DNA of 64,000 nt from positions 11,780,001 through 11,844,000 of the forward strand of contig OZ231128.1 of the NCBI GenBank assembly GCA_965153355.1, written 5' to 3'. The stretch comes from Flaccisagitta enflata. Its lineage: Eukaryota > Chaetognatha > Sagittoidea > Aphragmophora. Below the pieces are notes generated by a model, which saw only the letters and a list, made by a program, of their open reading frames with translations, searched no databases and had not been told where the DNA came from. This document shows positions 1 through 64,000 of the stretch, in pieces (the first letter of the stretch is position 1; each line of letters begins with the position of its first letter). A program made the translations under genes and the position numbers.

Positions 1-505
1 AGTGTACATCTGAGTGTACATCTGAGTGTACGTTGTGCATGCTCTTTTTGTTCGCTGTTACTGTTGTTATAAACTCAAACGTTTGTATTGTCAATTTCCT
101 GCAATTTTGTGAGTGCCAAACTCGCCGATTCGGAGAAAACCGTCGTTTTATCGAAACCAAAATAAAAACTGTGAGAGAGAGAGAGAGAGAGATAAGTCCT
201 CCCACAAGTAAGCGCTAATATAGATGCCAAACCAACGCTTTAACTCGAAAGTACAGCCGGCAACAATTCTGTGTCGAGATCGCGAAGTTAAAATCTTTTT
301 TGCCAGCTTAGTATTAAAAAAAGTCATCTAGTCTACACCAAAAAAAAAAATGAATGATGGTAATTTTTTGGTAATTTCAGATGTTGTTGTCTCCTTCATG
401 CAGGAGAGGGAGTGAGAGAGCATTCAACGATGAATCCTGTTAGACTGATGAGTTATGAGACATGTTCATATCCGGTGACGTACGGTGAGAGTCAATTATT
501 ATGGG

Positions 506-561
<56 letters not shown>

Positions 562-756
562 GAGAGAGAGAGACCGAGAGAGACCGAGAGAGAGAGAGAG
601 AGACCGAGAGAGTGAGAGAGAGACCGAGAGACAGAGACCGAGACAGAGAGACAGAGAGACAGAGAGACGCGTTTCTTTGTTTTTGTTCACGCGAAGTAAA
701 CAAACGAAAGTACGTCTATAAAAATTTCGGCAGAGCCTGAATTTCGCGAGACATAC
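1..756. other. Intron 27 (start) with AG microsatellite
   Basis: This is the region downstream of exon 27 in the titin-like gene. It holds an interrupted (AG)n tract with AGACCG variants at about 513-666 and a short AG tract at 172-192. No further exon was recognised. Confidence 0.6.
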
Positions 757-61758
<61,002 letters not shown>

Positions 61759-61815
61759 CTGAAGAGAACAAAATGAAAAGAAATTTGGAAGAGAAACTAG
61801 CTAGTTATACATCTT

Positions 61816-62645
61816 TTTAGTCGCGTGCTACGCGACTCTATAACTCACTTTTCGGTCCGTCGGTCCGTCCGTCGGTCGGTCTGTCGGTCACAAAAAGGTT
61901 TTAAAGGCTTTTTATTGCGTTTTCTGTATCTCTGAATGGTACAGTAAATGTCGTCTAGACTTGGAAATACGAGGGAATTCATTACAGGAAAATAAATTTA
62001 CTTAAGAGACTGATATTTGAAATATAGATTAATAAAAGGATGCTTTGTTGCCCATGGGTGTTGGTTGCTATGGAAACTCATTTTCATGTATTCACGCTAA
62101 AGTATCAATTTTTTGATAATTTTTTTTAGGAAATATTGTTTGAAACAAAATTTGCCACGACTTTCCCACAGTATGTTCAGTAAGAATATTGCTCGTTTAG
62201 CCGTTGCTAGGGAGCGTAACTATGTGTTACAGCTCTGTGATGCTCCCTAGCAACCGCCAAACCAGCGATATTCTTACAGAACATACTGTGGGAAAGTTGT
62301 AGCAAATTTTATTTTAAACAATGTTCCCTCGAAAAATTTCTCAAAAAATTGATGCTTTAGCGTAAATACATGGAAATGTGTTTCCATGGCAACCAACACC
62401 CATGGGCAATAAAGCATCCTTTTATTAGTTTATATTCCAAATATCAATTGTTTAACTTAATTTGTCTTCCTGTAATGAATTCCCCCGTATTTCCAAGTCT
62501 AGACAACATCTACTGTAGAAAAGTATCTTGGAGAAGTTAACAGCTATTTCAAATGTCTTTTACAGAAAAAAAGTTGTTTGTCTGTCTGTCTGCCAGACTT
62601 TTTTGAAAGTGCCGACGCACGCGACTTAGGTCTAATGACCTTGTT
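61816..62645 (+). mobile_element. GGTC-core element split by a foldback element
   Basis: Left part TTTTTAGTCGCGTGCTACGC, ACTCTATAACTCAC and (GGTC)n to 61939. Right part from 62518 ends GACGCACGCGACTTAGGTC and TAATGACCTTGTTTA. The 578-bp palindrome at 61940-62517 sits between them. Confidence 0.75.
61940..62517. mobile_element. 578-bp full palindrome element, copy 2
   Basis: It has the same length, ends (TACAGTAAATGTCGTCTAGA and CTAGACAACATCTACTGTA) and centre (GTTGCTAGGGAG and CTCCCTAGCAAC) as the copy at 47258-47835. It is inserted at TA in a GGTC-core element. Confidence 0.9.
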
Positions 62646-62880
62646 TATTTTGTTTTGCATGATCAGTAAATTCACATTCATTCCACTGTGGATCCTTAGA
62701 ACCGCCAGGAGGATTTTTTGATTACTGTAAGTTTTTCTTTAGTTTGGTCCAGTCCTCATATGCAGGAATCAAGATCCAACCATTAAAAATATTTCTTGGA
62801 GTTGTTTTTGAAAAAAATTCCAAAATTGATTATTTTACATCTTATTTAACACACAAATTTTACTGAGCAGGTAAAAAATA

Positions 62881-63090
62881 TTCAGTCGCGTGTGACGCAA
62901 CTCTATATTCCGCTATGTCGGTCTGTGGGTTGGTCAGTCCGTCGGTCGGTCAGTCCACTTTTTACTTTTTCAGCGTTTCTGAGCTTTTTGAGTACGCGGC
63001 TCCTACCCAGATGCCCTAGTGACCTTCACCAGCACTGCTCCTGCATACCTGCACGCGACTAGGGTAGCCATGTATCCAGCCTTGTTTGAT
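62881..63090 (+). mobile_element. GGTC-core element, nested
   Basis: AGTCGCGTGTGACGCAACTC, CGCTATGTCGGTCTGTGG, core, CTGCACGCGACTAGGGTAGC and CATGTATCCAGCCTTG. Confidence 0.75.
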
Positions 63091-63174
63091 TGCATATTTG
63101 AATTCCTGATGTTATTTCCTTTCATTTGATAGGTCAGATTATATACTTTCTTAAAGAACTAAAGTTTTTGGGGG

Positions 63175-63297
63175 CCTCTGATGATGTTTCCCAAAGTGGA
63201 TTCGAAAATTTAGGCTAACTTCTGTTCTGCATTTGCACGCCTCTGATGATGTTTCCCAAAGTGGATTCAAAAATTTAGGCTGTTCTGCTTTTGCACT
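63175..63297. repeat. Direct duplication of about 60 bp
   Basis: CCTCTGATGATGTTTCCCAA then AGTGGATTCGAAAATTTAGG occurs at 63175 and again at 63240. The second copy is about 8 bp shorter. Confidence 0.9.
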
Positions 63298-63734
63298 GTA
63301 TCTCCATTATGAAAGTACAAGTGTTTGTTCTAACTAAAGTTTTTATTTTTTTAGCCACCGCTACTGATTTTGAACGGCAGCTAAAAGATGAAAACTTACT
63401 ACTCATAAAAACATATAGTGCGACCTATCAAATGAAAGGAAATTACATCAGGAATTCAGATATGCTATCAAAAAATATTATTTACCGGCTCAGTGAATTT
63501 CGTGTACAAAATGAGATGCAAAATTGATAATTTTGGATTTTTTTCAAAAAGGGCTCCAAGTAATATTTTGTAATAGTTGGATCTTAACTCCTGCATATGA
63601 GGACTGCACCAAACTGAAGTGAAACTTACTGTTTTATAAAATCGTCCTGGCGGATCTCAGGATCCATTGTGATTCTTGATATATAACCGCCGTAATTCTT
63701 ATCCCCATAACCAAAATCGTTATTTTCAACAGCG

Positions 63735-63884
63735 TCATTATCGTCACCACCCTCATCATCGTCATTTGTATTTCATCACCATCATTGTCAACATTTTATC
63801 ATCATCATTTTTATCACCATCATCATCATTATCATCGTCGTTATCATCATCATCATCCTCATCATCCACTCCATTGCCAACAAT

Positions 63885-63919
<35 letters not shown>

Positions 63920-63963
63920 GCATCATCATCAGCATCAGCATCAGAATCCGCATCATCATCACT

Positions 63964-64000
<37 letters not shown>
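63735..64000. repeat. (ATC)n microsatellite, runs off the window
   Basis: Imperfect then pure ATC trinucleotides to the window edge, in the intron upstream of exon 1. Confidence 0.9.

Larger units (their letters stand above)
62685..63672. mobile_element. About 1-kb inverted-repeat element carrying another element
   Basis: The left arm ACTGTGGATCCTTAGAACCG, CCAGGAGGATTTT, CAGTCCTCATATGCAGGA and ATCAAGATCCAAC is mirrored by the right arm GTTGGATCTTAACTCC, TGCATATGAGGACTG, AAAATCGTCCTGGCGGATCT and GGATCCATTGTGAT. The arms are about 150 bp. A GGTC-core element is inside at 62881-63090. A plus-strand frame of 78 codons at 63291-63527 is probably chance. Confidence 0.75.

Noticed and set aside
63291-63527. 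78-codon plus-strand ORF with a hydrophobic start
   Set aside because: Lies within an inverted-repeat element next to a direct duplication; no family recognised and composition is AT-driven.

Overview
The window is nuclear DNA of a metazoan, most likely a marine invertebrate; I cannot name the species. The signs are GT-AG introns throughout, a muscle-type immunoglobulin (Ig) domain protein spread over many small exons, many TA-flanked inverted-repeat transposons, and an extreme load of microsatellites. No prokaryotic feature, rRNA, tRNA or CRISPR array was seen.

The main gene lies on the minus strand and runs through almost the whole window, entering above 61758 and leaving below 757. I assembled 27 internal exons by hand. 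Each is bounded by AG and GT, every junction phase agrees with the next exon, and the exons sum to 5,588 nt (1,862 codons plus 2 nt). The product is a titin/sallimus-like giant Ig protein, seen here as an internal part. In order it has the end of one Ig domain, a second Ig domain, a Ser/Gln-rich linker, two Ig domains, a Gln/Pro linker, two Ig domains, a charged linker, two more Ig domains, and a long helical region. That last region is made of symmetric phase-2 exons carrying a 30-residue 'ER..A(I/L)..(L/M)E.R' repeat. No kinase or FN3 domain, start codon or natural stop codon of this gene is in the window.

Layout from high to low coordinates: 58-64 kb holds exons 1-4, a 10-copy 84-bp array that duplicates the exon 1/intron boundary, and several nested transposons. 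28.1-58.1 kb is one intron of about 30 kb. It holds many repeat elements and a nested minus-strand two-exon gene for an XK-related-like membrane protein (43.7-46.8 kb), which has an in-frame stop codon. 7.9-28.1 kb holds exons 5-21 (Ig domains and linkers) separated by introns made largely of microsatellites, including two stray copies of exon pieces. 0.7-7.7 kb holds exons 22-27, the helical repeat region.

Microsatellites make up much of the gene-side introns: (TG)n, (CT)n, (ATC)n, (CTTT)n, (GAAA)n, (ATTC)n, (GTT)n, (GAA)n and (AAT)n, some reaching 0.7-2.4 kb. The 28-58 kb intron and the 5' end instead carry interspersed elements: at least five families with TA-ended inverted repeats (several nearly full-length palindromes) and a family with (GGTC)n cores and AGTCGCG ends. 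These insert into one another and into microsatellites.
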